A DNA stretch of 64,000 nucleotides, taken from contig BJHK01000009.1 in assembly GCA_014192425.1 (NCBI GenBank), positions 1-64,000 of the forward strand, read 5' to 3'. Within the stretch, counting starts at the first letter, position 1; each line of letters begins with the position of its first letter. The DNA comes from Planctomycetia bacterium (GTDB lineage: Bacteria > Planctomycetota > Planctomycetia > Pirellulales > UBA1268). Below the pieces are notes generated by a model, which was not told the origin of the DNA, searched no databases, and was given only the letters and a program-made list of their open reading frames with translations. This document shows positions 27,012 to 34,964 of this stretch, in pieces. Both the position numbers and the translations under genes were made by a program.

Positions 27012-27059
27012 GCCCTGTTCCTCCCAGCGGTCATTCCGCCGCCGACATCGTACGCCCGG

Positions 27060-27470
27060 TCAGATGTCGACGACGAACGTGGCCTGCCAGCCGGTGGCCG
27101 TGCGTTGCACGTCGAGGAGGTGCTGCGTGACCGCCTTGACCTCGTGGGCGAGCATGTGGCGGCCGGGGGCGTAGACCTCGCCCCGGGCCCGGGCCTCGAG
27201 ACCGGTCGGTCCGACCGTGACGACGAATTCCCGGTACAGCATCCGCCGGATCTCGAAGGCGGCGAGCACGTCGCCGATCCAGTCGGCGAGCAGCCAGACC
27301 GGGTCGGTTCCGGACACCCGAAACACGTCCTCCCGCCGGGGCTCGATCTGGGCGGGATCGCCGACGATGACGGCGGTCAGCCCGCAGGCCGCGTCGGCAA
27401 GGAGCAGGTCGAGCGTGGGAGCCGTCACCTCGATGCCGAGGTCGGCCGTGTGGTCGAACACCGTGTACAT
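27060..27470 (-). CDS. Archease, RtcB activator
   Basis: Archease speeds guanylylation of RtcB and gives it multiple turnover. The 136-residue protein starts at the ATG at 27468-27470, with AGGGGG upstream. It opens MYTVFDHTADLGIEVTAPTL, the family signature whose Asp residues bind metal. It continues with DPVWLLADWIGDVLAAFE and ends in AVTQHLLDVQRTATGWQATF and VVDI, the conserved C-terminal metal and strand motif. Gene order archease then rtcB on one strand supports an operon. The promoter is probably in the 158-base divergent spacer shared with the gene at 27629. Confidence 0.93.
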   Translation of the reverse strand: MYTVFDHTADLGIEVTAPTLDLLLADAACGLTAVIVGDPAQIEPRREDVFRVSGTDPVWLLADWIGDVLAAFEIRRMLYREFVVTVGPTGLEARARGEVYAPGRHMLAHEVKAVTQHLLDVQRTATGWQATFVVDI

Positions 27471-27628
27471 CGCACCCCCTGGAGGTGGCATCCGCCCCGG
27501 TGACGCCCCCGGTGCGGACCAAGGTTGTCCGGGCCGTGTGGCACGCTCCCGGCCGTCGCGGAACGCCTGCGAAAAATTTTTTTGCCCCTCGGACCGGTTT
27601 CTCTCGCTTGAACAGTCAGGAGAACACC

Positions 27629-27889
27629 ATGCAACCATATCCACCCAGCGTCGAGAACCCGCACGAACTGATCGGCGTCCGCGCCGCGGAGACCGATCCG
27701 CACGTGATCATGGCGGCAGCCGGGACGCGGATCGCCCGCATCCGGGCCGCGGCCGGCGGCGAAATCGAGATCCGCCGGACGTTGATCGCCAGCATCATCG
27801 TGGCCCGCAACGACGTCTTGGGACGGATCGCCGTCGGGACACCTGCGGGCGACCGCGGCTCCTGCACCGCGGTGACCGTGCCCGAGTGA
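27629..27889 (+). CDS. Small hypothetical protein, 86 residues
   Basis: The ATG at 27629 follows AGGAGAAC. The start NPHELIGVRAAETDPHVIMA resembles the opening of short J-domain-like or helical repeat proteins frequent in planctomycetes (N-P-x-x-L-[LI]-G followed by a helix). No HPD motif of true DnaJ is present. The middle and end are plain alpha/beta. It is divergent from archease-rtcB and may share a promoter region. The function is unknown. Confidence 0.6.
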   Translation: MQPYPPSVENPHELIGVRAAETDPHVIMAAAGTRIARIRAAAGGEIEIRRTLIASIIVARNDVLGRIAVGTPAGDRGSCTAVTVPE

Positions 27890-27922
27890 CGCCGTTCGCG
27901 GCCAGCGACGGGCGCCTGCGAG

Positions 27923-28558
27923 TCAGCGCCGCGTGGAGGACTTCGCGGTCCGCTTCCGTGCCTTGCCGGCTGCCTTGATGTTTCCCTTGCCGGCTGCCGT
28001 ACCCTTTCTCCCTGTGCCGGTCTTGGCCGCGGCCGCGCGGGATCCAGTTCGGATTTTTTTGGCGGCCGGCTTTTTGGCGGCCGGTTTCTTCGCCACCCGT
28101 TGCTTGGCCGCCGGCTTCTTCGCCGCGGCCGCCTTGCTGACACGCGACTGGTGTCCGCCACGAGACTTCAGTGCCGGCGACGTCTTCCGCCGGGAACTCT
28201 GCAGGCGCCGCGTGCGGGCCCGGGCGGCGGCCGCCACCTCGTCGAGAAACTCGTGGGCCGTGGCCCCGAGTTCAGCGGCCGACAGCGTCTCGACCTCGTC
28301 GATGATGAACAGCGACAGTTCGCCGCGCTGCTGGGCCGCCATCAACGTCTTGTAGCCCTCGAGCGTCAGGTCGGCGTGGTCGTCGTCCTCGCTCGTCAGA
28401 AACTCGAAGCCCACGCGGGCGGCGGCGTCCCAGCCGTCGATGTGAAACGTCACTCCGAACTCGCGAAAGGTCACGTTGCGAGAGACCTTGTAGCCGCGGG
28501 CCGCGAACAGCCTGGCCAGTAGATCGCAGCCCTCGAGTTCGGAGAGCGAGTCGGACAT
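27923..28558 (-). CDS. Unknown domain fused to histone-H1-like tail
   Basis: 211 residues. The N-terminal half (1-115) is acidic and globular: LEGCDLLARLFAARGYKVSR, VTFHIDGWDAAARVGFEFLT and GELSLFIIDEVETL. It looks like a small alpha/beta domain of unknown type. The C-terminal half (about 118-211) is a Lys/Ala/Arg-rich low-complexity tail with KKPAAKQRVAKKPAAKKPAA and similar repeats, as in histone H1 and bacterial H1-like nucleoid proteins. A non-specific DNA- or RNA-binding tail is inferred. The contrast between the two halves is sharp and both are in one continuous frame. Confidence 0.75.
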   Translation of the reverse strand: MSDSLSELEGCDLLARLFAARGYKVSRNVTFREFGVTFHIDGWDAAARVGFEFLTSEDDDHADLTLEGYKTLMAAQQRGELSLFIIDEVETLSAAELGATAHEFLDEVAAAARARTRRLQSSRRKTSPALKSRGGHQSRVSKAAAAKKPAAKQRVAKKPAAKKPAAKKIRTGSRAAAAKTGTGRKGTAAGKGNIKAAGKARKRTAKSSTRR

Positions 28559-28686
28559 GAGCGCACCTTATGACGAGCGAAGGATAGGGTCTGAACGACC
28601 GAAGCGGCCGACACGCCGCAAGCCGTGGTTCCGGGCCGGAGTACGATAGCACGTGGTGGCGGCCGCCGAAACCGGCCGCACACGCC

Positions 28687-28944
28687 ATGCATTCCGACCA
28701 GCCACCGATCCGTTCCGCGCCAGACATGACCGTTCCGGACGACGTCAACACCGCCCCCGACCCGCCTCGGCTCGCCGTCGGGCGGGGGGCCGATTTCTAC
28801 CTCGAGAACGGTTGCGTCGTGTTCACGGCGGCGTACCACCTGAACCGAGGGTCGTGCTGTGGCTCGGGCTGTCGACACTGCCCCTACGAACCGCGTCATG
28901 CCATTGGCAGCACGACTGTCGCGCAGCACGGAGGGCAGGCATGA
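28687..28944 (+). CDS. DUF5522-type small cysteine protein
   Basis: 85 residues, or 72 from the in-frame ATG at 28726. The core DFYLENGCVVFTAAYHLNRG is followed by SCCGSGCRHCPYEPRHA, the signature of DUF5522. It has four clustered cysteines that probably bind zinc or a cluster. The N-terminal part is polar. The stop overlaps the start of the next gene (ATGA), so the two small metal-binding proteins are co-translated. Role unknown. Confidence 0.8.
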   Translation: MHSDQPPIRSAPDMTVPDDVNTAPDPPRLAVGRGADFYLENGCVVFTAAYHLNRGSCCGSGCRHCPYEPRHAIGSTTVAQHGGQA

Positions 28945-29210
28945 ATCACGATCGCGGCGGGGCATGGGATGACGATGACGACGACGTCTGGGACGACGAC
29001 GATGAAGCCGCCGACGACTCGGACGCGGAACCGACCGTGCCCTGCCCGTACTGCCGGGAGGAGATCCTCGAAGAAGCGCCACGCTGCCCAGCCTGCGGAA
29101 ACTTCATTTCCGCCGAGGACCACGCCGGGCCCGGCAAGCCGGCCTGGGTCATCGTCACGGCCCTGATCTGCCTCGGGATGGCGATCTGGTGGGCCTTCGC
29201 GTCGGGCTGA
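28941..29210 (+). CDS. Small membrane protein with acidic stretch and zinc ribbon
   Basis: 89 residues from the ATG at 28941, with GAGGG upstream. The first third is a run of Asp with few other residues (15 or more Asp between residues 10 and 29). Then comes PCPYCREEILEEAPRCPACG, a zinc-ribbon with two C-x2-C knuckles, and finally one transmembrane helix (VIVTALICLGMAIWWAFASG). The zinc-ribbon-plus-helix design is common in planctomycete proteins of unknown function. It overlaps the DUF5522 gene. Confidence 0.75.
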   Translation: MNHDRGGAWDDDDDDVWDDDDEAADDSDAEPTVPCPYCREEILEEAPRCPACGNFISAEDHAGPGKPAWVIVTALICLGMAIWWAFASG

Positions 29211-29338
29211 CGCTCCTCGGCGTGCTCCCCGCGGACGGGCCTCGATGCCCGGTGAACGAGGCGACGCGGCACTGCCCGGCTTCCCCGTTCCGTGTGATAT
29301 CCTCCACGATCGTCACACCATCACACGGAGCACCCCCG

Positions 29339-30112
29339 ATGCGAACCGGCAATCCGACGCTCAACGACAAGACGTTCGAGAACTTCGGCGTCTATCGCCA
29401 CGATCTCGCCAGCGATCGATCCCCAGCCGACGTGATGACGATCAACGGCACGGCCCACAAGACACTGTTCCTGCTCCTCATCGCCCTCGGCTCCGCCTGC
29501 TTCACCTGGTCGCGGACGTTCGCCGCCGTCGAGGCCAATCCGGCGGCCGCGATGCCCTGGGCCCTGGGAGGGCTCGTGGTCGGCGCGATCGCGGCACTCG
29601 TCATCTGCTTCAAGCACACCTGGGCCCCCGTCCTCGCTCCCGTCTATGCGCTGGCGGAGGGGCTGTTCCTCGGGGGAATTTCCGCCAGCCTCGAGGCGCA
29701 GTACCCGGGGATCGTGATCCAGGCAGTCGGCGGCACGTTCGGCACGCTCTTTGGCCTGCTCCTCGCCTACCAGTCCGGTCTGATCCGGGCATCCGAGAAC
29801 TTCAAGCTCGGGATAGCGGCGGCGACGGGGGGCATCTGCCTGGTCTACCTGATCTCGATGATCGGCGGCCTGTTCGGGTTCCCGATCCCGTTCATCCATT
29901 CCGCGGGTCCGATCGGCATCGGCTTCAGCCTCGTGGTGGTGGTCATCGCCGCCCTGAACCTCGTCCTCGACTTCGACTTCATCGAGCAGGCGGCCGACCG
30001 CGGCGCTCCCAAGTATCTGGAGTGGTACGGGGCGTTCGCCCTGATGGTCACGCTCGTCTGGCTCTACATGGAAATCCTCCGGCTGCTGGCGAAGCTCCGC
30101 AGCCGCGACTGA
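29339..30112 (+). CDS. Bax inhibitor-1/YccA-family membrane protein
   Basis: 257 residues from the ATG at 29339, preceded by ACGGAG. It has a soluble N-terminus (NPTLNDKTFENFGVYR, typical of the BaxI subgroup) and seven hydrophobic segments. These include TLFLLLIALGSACFTW, APVLAPVYALAEGLFLGGIS, GGTFGTLFGLLLAYQSGLIR and a final charged segment with LVLDFDFIEQAADRGAPKYL. The Asp pair in the LDFDFIE region corresponds to the calcium-leak pH sensor of YetJ-type proteins. A calcium or proton leak function is inferred from the family. Confidence 0.9.
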   Translation: MRTGNPTLNDKTFENFGVYRHDLASDRSPADVMTINGTAHKTLFLLLIALGSACFTWSRTFAAVEANPAAAMPWALGGLVVGAIAALVICFKHTWAPVLAPVYALAEGLFLGGISASLEAQYPGIVIQAVGGTFGTLFGLLLAYQSGLIRASENFKLGIAAATGGICLVYLISMIGGLFGFPIPFIHSAGPIGIGFSLVVVVIAALNLVLDFDFIEQAADRGAPKYLEWYGAFALMVTLVWLYMEILRLLAKLRSRD

Positions 30113-30154
30113 GCCGCGTGGCGTGCCCGGCAGGCCCGGCAGGCGCAGAAAAAA

Positions 30155-30182
30155 GGCTGCCGCCCCTCGCGGGGCGGCAGCC
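30155..30182 (-). terminator. Rho-independent terminator for the antiporter gene
   Basis: GGCTGCCGCCCC (30155-30166) and GGGGCGGCAGCC (30171-30182) are perfect 12-bp arms around TCGC. On the minus strand the hairpin is followed by TTTTTT, so it terminates transcription coming from the antiporter gene. It also lies just past the plus-strand BI-1 gene and may block read-through from both sides. Confidence 0.85.
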
Positions 30183-30404
30183 CGGGAAAACCATCTGGTG
30201 GGCTGCATCAACGGCAGGCCCGTCGACTCGCCGCTATCGGCGCAGCCCCCCGGTACAGTCAACTTGCGGCACGTGACCACCTCCTTTCGCTAGAGGACCC
30301 CCAGCCGTCGCGATCACTGCGAGATCGCCGCCAGGCTCTTGACTCCCCGGCCGTCGCCGGAGAACGCCGCCCGCATTGTAGGGTGCCGGCGGATTTCGTC
30401 CGAA

Positions 30405-31652
30405 TCAGGATCCGAGAGGCTCCGCCGGCCGCCGGCCGAGGATGATGCCGAGGGCCGGGCCCGCGGCCATCGTCGTGATCACGCACATCAGGACGCAAGC
30501 CACGAACAGCCGCAGGTCGATGAGCCCGGCATCGAACGCCGCCGCCGCCATCACGATCCCGAGGATGCCGCGGGCGTTGAGGCCGCAGCCCACGGCGAGT
30601 GCCTGCCGGCCGGCCATGCCCGCCATCCTCCCTCCCAGGTAGACGCCGGAAATTTTTCCCAGAAACGCCACGGCCGTGATCAGGGCCACGAGCCAGGCAT
30701 CGAACCCGGCGATGAAGTCGGTGGAGATCGCCATCGAGACAAAGAAGATCGGCGTGAACACCGCATAAGAGAAGTCGCCGATGATCTCGAATGGCCGGGG
30801 ATCCTCGGCATAGGCATCGGCCAGCGCGATCCCCACGACGAACGCGCCGAGGAACGAGTGCAGGCCGAAATGCTCCGAGCCGGCCGCCCCGAGGAGGCCG
30901 CAGAGAATGGCGCAGGAAATGACTCCTGACGGATAGGGAAGCCTGGCCCGCGCCCAGCGCAGCAGCCGCGGGAGCACGAGCCGGCCGACGACGAGGATGC
31001 CGCCGAGGAACACGAGCACCGTCCCGAGGATCGCCACGCCCTGACCCGCGCCCGACGATTGCGATCCGTACTCCGCCAGCAGGACGGCGAACAGGCCCCA
31101 GCCGACGAGATCGTCGACCAGCGTTGCCGACATGATCGTCCGGCCGATGTCGCTCTTGAACAGGCCCATGTCCATGAGGATCCGGGCGATCACGGGATTG
31201 GCGGACAGCGAGAGGATCGAGCCCATGAACAGCGCCGTGGCGAACTGGTTCTTGGGCGTCACCCCGATCACCGTCGGAAACGCGTAGCACATCAGGAAGC
31301 CGAGCACGAGCGGCACGAGCGTGCCGACGGTCCCCACGGCGAGGGCCTTGCGGCCGGTCCGGCGCAGCTCCGCGACGCTGATGTCGAGCCCGATCGTGAC
31401 GATGAAGAACAGCATCCCCACCCGCGCCAGCGCCGTGCGGGCGTCGGGGATCGGACCGAAGGGGGGAAACAGCCAGCCGAACAGGTCGGGGGCGATCCGC
31501 CCGAGCATCGTGGGGCCGAGCACGAGCCCGCCCGCGATTTCGCCGACGACCGCCGGGATCCCCAGCCGCCGGGCGACCGCGCCGAGCCCGATCGCGACCA
31601 CGAGCATGGCCGCGAGATGCAACGACAGCACGGTCCAGTCGGCCGAATTCAT
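30405..31652 (-). CDS. CPA2-type sodium(potassium)/proton antiporter
   Basis: 415 residues from the ATG at 31650-31652. It has about twelve hydrophobic helices in the KefB/NhaS3-like order. Key motifs are GIPAVVGEIAGGLVLGPTML (helix 2), VGMLFFIVTIGLDISVAELR, SLSANPVIARILMDMG and TIMSATLVDDLVGWGLFAVL, which has the paired Asp residues of the ion site. SEHFGLHSFLGAFVVGIALA and RQALAVGCGLNARGILGIVM follow. No regulatory TrkA domain is attached. It is divergent from a MarR regulator at 31765, which probably controls it. A strong terminator stands 223 bases beyond the stop. Confidence 0.92.
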   Translation of the reverse strand: MNSADWTVLSLHLAAMLVVAIGLGAVARRLGIPAVVGEIAGGLVLGPTMLGRIAPDLFGWLFPPFGPIPDARTALARVGMLFFIVTIGLDISVAELRRTGRKALAVGTVGTLVPLVLGFLMCYAFPTVIGVTPKNQFATALFMGSILSLSANPVIARILMDMGLFKSDIGRTIMSATLVDDLVGWGLFAVLLAEYGSQSSGAGQGVAILGTVLVFLGGILVVGRLVLPRLLRWARARLPYPSGVISCAILCGLLGAAGSEHFGLHSFLGAFVVGIALADAYAEDPRPFEIIGDFSYAVFTPIFFVSMAISTDFIAGFDAWLVALITAVAFLGKISGVYLGGRMAGMAGRQALAVGCGLNARGILGIVMAAAAFDAGLIDLRLFVACVLMCVITTMAAGPALGIILGRRPAEPLGS

Positions 31653-31705
31653 GCCCGTCCTGCCCTGCCCGGCGAAGGCCGGCCGCATCGGGCGGCCTGG
31701 CGGAG

Positions 31706-31752
31706 TTGCAATACTTGTTCCAACGATAATTGTCTGGACGTCATAAATCCAG
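31706..31752. promoter_or_regulatory. Divergent promoter/operator region of antiporter and marR gene
   Basis: This AT-rich island lies in otherwise GC-rich DNA between divergent genes. TTGCAA (31706-31711) could be a minus-35. CTGGA (31734-31738) and TCCAG (31748-31752) form a short inverted repeat directly before the marR start, where an autoregulatory MarR site would be expected. Confidence 0.4.
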
Positions 31753-31764
31753 TACCCTTGCGGC

Positions 31765-32316
31765 ATGGCCTCCGCGACCCGTCGCTCCGCCGTCGATCGC
31801 TCTCCAGCCGCCGCCCCGGCTTCGGCCGCGCCGGTCGGTGCCGTGTCGTTCGACTCGCTCGAGCAGGAGGCCTACCTGCAGCTGTGGCGGACGTACGACC
31901 GGCTCCGGGAGCTCGACGAGCGGGTGTTCGCCCAGCACGGCATCAGCGCCCAGCAGTACAACGCCCTGCGGGTGCTGCGAGCGGCGGCGCCGCGGCCGCT
32001 GGCGACCTCGGCGCTCGGCGCCCGGCTCGTCTCCCGGGCTCCCGACATGACGCGGATGCTCGACAAGCTCGAGGAGCGCGGGCTCGTCCGCCGGCAGCGG
32101 AGCGTCGCCAGCCGACGCCGGGTGGATGTCTGGATCACGCCGGCGGGCCGCGGGCTGGTCGCGCGGCTTGGCGGCGCCGTGCGGCAGTGCGGCCGGGATC
32201 AGCTCGGTCACCTCGACCGGAAGGCGCTCGTGTCGTTCATCGATCTGCTGAGGCGGGCCCGGGCCCCTCACGATCGCGACGCCGCCGACGCCTGGCCGGG
32301 CACCCGCGACTATTGA
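31765..32316 (+). CDS. MarR-family transcriptional regulator
   Basis: 183 residues. After a 25-residue Ala-rich leader comes the winged-helix core: EAYLQLWRTYDRLRELDERV, HGISAQQYNALRVLRAAAPR, then LATSALGARLVSRAPDMTRM (recognition helix) and LDKLEERGLVRRQRSVASRR with RVDVWITPAGR (the wing). A C-terminal dimer helix follows. The order and spacing are those of MarR. Divergent from the cation/proton antiporter, it is most simply its local repressor. The inducer is unknown. Confidence 0.9.
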   Translation: MASATRRSAVDRSPAAAPASAAPVGAVSFDSLEQEAYLQLWRTYDRLRELDERVFAQHGISAQQYNALRVLRAAAPRPLATSALGARLVSRAPDMTRMLDKLEERGLVRRQRSVASRRRVDVWITPAGRGLVARLGGAVRQCGRDQLGHLDRKALVSFIDLLRRARAPHDRDAADAWPGTRDY

Positions 32317-32715
32317 CCGATGAAAAGTAGATTCATGAGCAGCAGCGACAAATCCCCGTCGCGATGCGACGGCAGACGATGAATGGTATAATCTTGCCAA
32401 ATTAACCGCCGCGTAGCATTCCGAGCCACTTTCCGGACTCCTTCGGGTGGTCCCCGATCTCCGACACCTGGTTCGACTCCTCGCGGATCTCCCGGAGGGG
32501 CCACGCCAGGCCCTCGTCAGCCTCATGCGGCACGCCGCCGGAGGAGGCTGACCCTGCCGACCGCTACCGCGGCACGGCTGCTCCTTCCGCGGAAAGAACC
32601 GCCGTCGGGACGGTTCCCCATGATCAACCGCTGAATCTGCGGTTTCCTCCAGCCACCGCTTGGACTCAAGAGCGCGGGTTTTGCTGCCAGTTTCGAGGTG
32701 CGATACACTCCAGTC
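32317..32715 (+). other. Gene-poor gap with a C-terminal gene remnant
   Basis: The stretch starts AT-rich, with a minus-10-like TATAAT at 32387-32392. From 32447 to 32551 it carries a 34-codon piece reading VPDLRHLVRLLADLPEGPRQ and ALVSLMRHAAGGG. The D-L-x-x-L-x-x-x-W/L-x-x-L-P-E wording is a common C-terminus of small regulatory or toxin-antitoxin proteins. The N-terminal part is missing, so this is read as a remnant. The rest shows no gene. Confidence 0.4.
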
Positions 32716-32922
32716 ATGAAGTTCCTTGTCACACTGTCGCAGGACGAAGACCGCATCTGGGTAGCGGAATGCCCGAGCATTCCCGGCTGCGTGTCGCAGG
32801 GTCAGTCCCGCAGCGAGGCGATCGAGAACGTCCGCCAAGCGATTGCGGCCTGCCTGGAAGTAAGGGCGGATCGAGGAATGCCACTGACCGTGGAAACACA
32901 GCAGGTCGAGGTCACGATCTGA
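32716..32922 (+). CDS. hicB: HicB-family antitoxin
   Basis: 68 residues from the ATG at 32716. The partial RNase-H-like HicB fold is seen: MKFLVTLSQDEDRIWVAECP, SIPGCVSQGQSRSEAIENVR and QAIAACLEVRADRGMPL. It lacks the C-terminal DNA-binding domain of longer HicB proteins and so is the short type that neutralises HicA. The stop overlaps the hicA start by one base, giving antitoxin-first order. It opens the lower-GC accessory patch. Confidence 0.9.
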   Translation: MKFLVTLSQDEDRIWVAECPSIPGCVSQGQSRSEAIENVRQAIAACLEVRADRGMPLTVETQQVEVTI

Positions 32923-33149
32923 TGGGCCGGCTCCCCGACTTGAGCGGAGCGGACGCGGTTCAGATTTTCGAGAGGGCTGGCTGGACGAGTGACCGCCAGC
33001 GTGGCAGCCATGTCATCCTCGTGAAGGATGGTCACATCGCGACGCTCTCCGTTCCCGATCACAAGGAACTCGCCCGAGGGACGCTCCGCAGCCTCATTCG
33101 TGCCGCGGGCATGACGACCGAAGATTTCGCAGCCCTCTCAAAAGACTGA
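32922..33149 (+). CDS. hicA: HicA-family mRNA interferase toxin
   Basis: 75 residues. The double-stranded-RNA-binding-like HicA fold is shown by GADAVQIFERAGWTSDRQRG and SHVILVKDGHIATLSVPDHK, with ELARGTLRSLIRAAGMTTED at the end. The catalytic histidine in the G-S-H triplet is present, so the toxin is probably active. It is coupled to hicB by a one-base overlap. A second, separate hicBA pair occurs at 54871-55325. Confidence 0.92.
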   Translation: MGRLPDLSGADAVQIFERAGWTSDRQRGSHVILVKDGHIATLSVPDHKELARGTLRSLIRAAGMTTEDFAALSKD

Positions 33150-33271
33150 TCGCTCGTCTTTCTTGCCCGTAGGGCAGCAGACCTTCATATCGCCTGGATC
33201 AAGATCGTCCGCCTTGGCCCAACGAAGAACCCGACCCAGCGCGGGGCGAGCGGCTACTAACCCTGGACCAA

Positions 33272-33406
33272 GTGATCGCTGAGATCGCCCGCGAATACGG
33301 AATCCGCAATCGCACCTACATTCGCTGGGCTGACGAGAAACCCACCGACGCCTCTCTCCCAGACCTCGAATCCACCGAAGCCGAGGACGCTGACGACGAC
33401 GAGTAG
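33272..33406 (+). other. Short open frame, probable gene remnant
   Basis: 45 codons from a GTG at 33272 read IAEIAREYGIRNRTYIRWAD, then a strongly acidic end (ESTEAEDADDDE). The amino-acid composition is protein-like and an open frame continues a little upstream (ERLLTLDQ). No binding site is convincing, and I know no family. It may be the tail of a lost gene in the accessory patch. Confidence 0.35.
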
Positions 33407-33804
33407 CGACGCGTATTCATCGATTCGGAGGTCGGGCATCCCTGCCCTCCCACTGATCTGAGCAGCGGCTAGCCCTCGATGCTGGTCTCTGCGGGGGGCT
33501 CATCAGGCGGAATGGGGCTCGTCTCCGCATCCGGCATCGACTCGCCCCCCTCCCCCCTCGCCGCCCCCCGCGATGCGGCATGCGCCGCGCCCCCGGCTTC
33601 CCCCTCCCCCGAGTGCGGAATCGAGGGCATCCCCGCCGCTGACGGGCCGCATCGTGCGGCTAGCGGAGCGGCCGCAAGCGGCCGCCAGAAGGCATCCCGC
33701 CGCCGACCGTGCGCAAACCTTTGCGTGAAAAGCCCTTATGGCTTGACCCTACGGGCAGCATGAACCGCACTTGCCGAGCCGGCGTATTGTCTTATAGTTC
33801 TGTT
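33407..33804. other. Non-coding stretch with perfect hairpin
   Basis: This is a C/T-rich low-complexity region followed by GCGGCCGC-AA-GCGGCCGC (33668-33685), which could end transcription from hicBA. A promoter-like TTGCCG (33771-33776) and TATAGT (33793-33798) with 16-base spacing stand just before the ATG at 33805. An Ala/Ser/Pro frame at 33479-33763 is judged spurious. Confidence 0.4.
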
Positions 33805-34236
33805 ATGAACCAGACCGATAAATCCAGCGTGGACTCGAACGACCTGGTCGAAGCCGCGCCACGCAGCGTTCGCATCAGCCGCGTCGCTTTTCAGGACATG
33901 CACCACGTGGTGCTGCGTCGACTTTCGGCTCGCGCCCACATTCGCCGGCATGCACAAAAACTCGCCGCCTGGCAACCCAACGAACAGAGCGTTTGCGATC
34001 TTGCGATTGAAGGCATCGAAGATACAGGACTCTACGCCGCCATCGTGACTGATGACCTCGGCTGCGGCCCCGGATACCGAATCGTCTTTTGTGACCACCC
34101 GGCTGCCCCTGCCAACAACACACTTTGCATCATCGCAATACTTCGCTTGGACGAACAACTCACCAACCCGATGAAGATCATCCTGCACGGCCGCGCGACA
34201 ATTGCCCGACATCGACTCGTGCTATGGGCACGATAG
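33805..34236 (+). CDS. Unknown protein, first gene of XRE/GNAT unit
   Basis: 143 residues from the ATG at 33805, directly behind the best promoter-like sequence of the patch. An N-terminal arginine-rich helical part contains MHHVVLRRLSARAHIRRHAQ. It leads into a beta-rich end with GYRIVFCDHPAAPANNTLCI and IAILRLDEQ, then IILHGRATIARHRLVLWAR. The alternation of strands near the end is a little like RelE/ParE toxins, but catalytic or family motifs are not evident. The gene is 23 bases before the XRE gene, so both are co-transcribed. GC is clearly lower than in the window's core genes. Confidence 0.6.
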   Translation: MNQTDKSSVDSNDLVEAAPRSVRISRVAFQDMHHVVLRRLSARAHIRRHAQKLAAWQPNEQSVCDLAIEGIEDTGLYAAIVTDDLGCGPGYRIVFCDHPAAPANNTLCIIAILRLDEQLTNPMKIILHGRATIARHRLVLWAR

Positions 34237-34259
34237 CAAACCAGTATTGAGGTGCCATC

Positions 34260-34952
34260 ATGCCAGCTTCACTAGACGCCGCGAAGGATCATTCGCCGTC
34301 ACCAGCAGACATCGTTCAAGTGCTTTTCCAGCAGCTTCAATCGAGCCCGGGGGGAAAACAAATAATCCGCCAACTCCTGGAATGCTCTGACGAGGTCCGG
34401 AAGGTCGCCCTCGACATGCTCTGTGTTTTGAATGACCCGAGCATCACGTCTGCCGAGAAGGAGCGAGCCAGCATGACGTTGGCAGACGCATTGTTTCCGA
34501 ATGCTGACGAGAGTGGGGAGTACGGAATGGACTTGCAACTCTCCGAAAGCGGAGCTGCGTCGCGATTCCCTGCGCTCGCGAGAGAAATTCAAAAGATGGA
34601 CACCCAAGAAGCCACATTCGCCGACCGACTCGGCCATCTGATGCACGCGAGGTGCATCAGCCAGACAGTTTTGGCTACGCTGACGGGCTGCTCACAGCCC
34701 GCGATTTCGCAGATGCTGAAACGGAAGTGTCGTCCGCAGAAAAGAACGATTCTCAAACTGGCTAACGCCCTGAATGTTCCGGCTTCCGACCTCTGGCCCG
34801 ATATAGAGATCAATGACATGCTCGACGCGATCGCAGCCGCCCAAACCGATGCCATCGAAATCAGCGTGGCAGAGGCCCAGGCGCTCGACGAGAAAGCTCC
34901 GCGCAATGAGCCCACGGTTCGCGCAAAGCGTTTGCCGAAGCGCACTCGATAA
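34260..34952 (+). CDS. XRE-type helix-turn-helix protein
   Basis: 230 residues. The first 110 residues form a helical region without a known motif (VLFQQLQSSPGGKQIIRQLL). The DNA-binding domain is at about 125-185: FADRLGHLMHARCISQTVLA, TLTGCSQPAISQMLKRKCRP and TILKLANALNVPASDLWPDI, a standard XRE helix-turn-helix. The C-terminus is basic. As the middle gene of a tight three-gene unit, upstream of a GNAT acetyltransferase by 12 bases, it fits the regulator or antitoxin position. The N-terminal half may be the partner-binding part. Confidence 0.85.
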   Translation: MPASLDAAKDHSPSPADIVQVLFQQLQSSPGGKQIIRQLLECSDEVRKVALDMLCVLNDPSITSAEKERASMTLADALFPNADESGEYGMDLQLSESGAASRFPALAREIQKMDTQEATFADRLGHLMHARCISQTVLATLTGCSQPAISQMLKRKCRPQKRTILKLANALNVPASDLWPDIEINDMLDAIAAAQTDAIEISVAEAQALDEKAPRNEPTVRAKRLPKRTR

Positions 34953-34964
34953 GGGTGCGATTGG

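Noticed and set aside
33479-33763. 94-residue plus-strand open frame
   Set aside because: It is Ala/Ser/Pro/Arg low complexity, contains the GCGGCCGC hairpin and has no binding site. It is judged non-coding.
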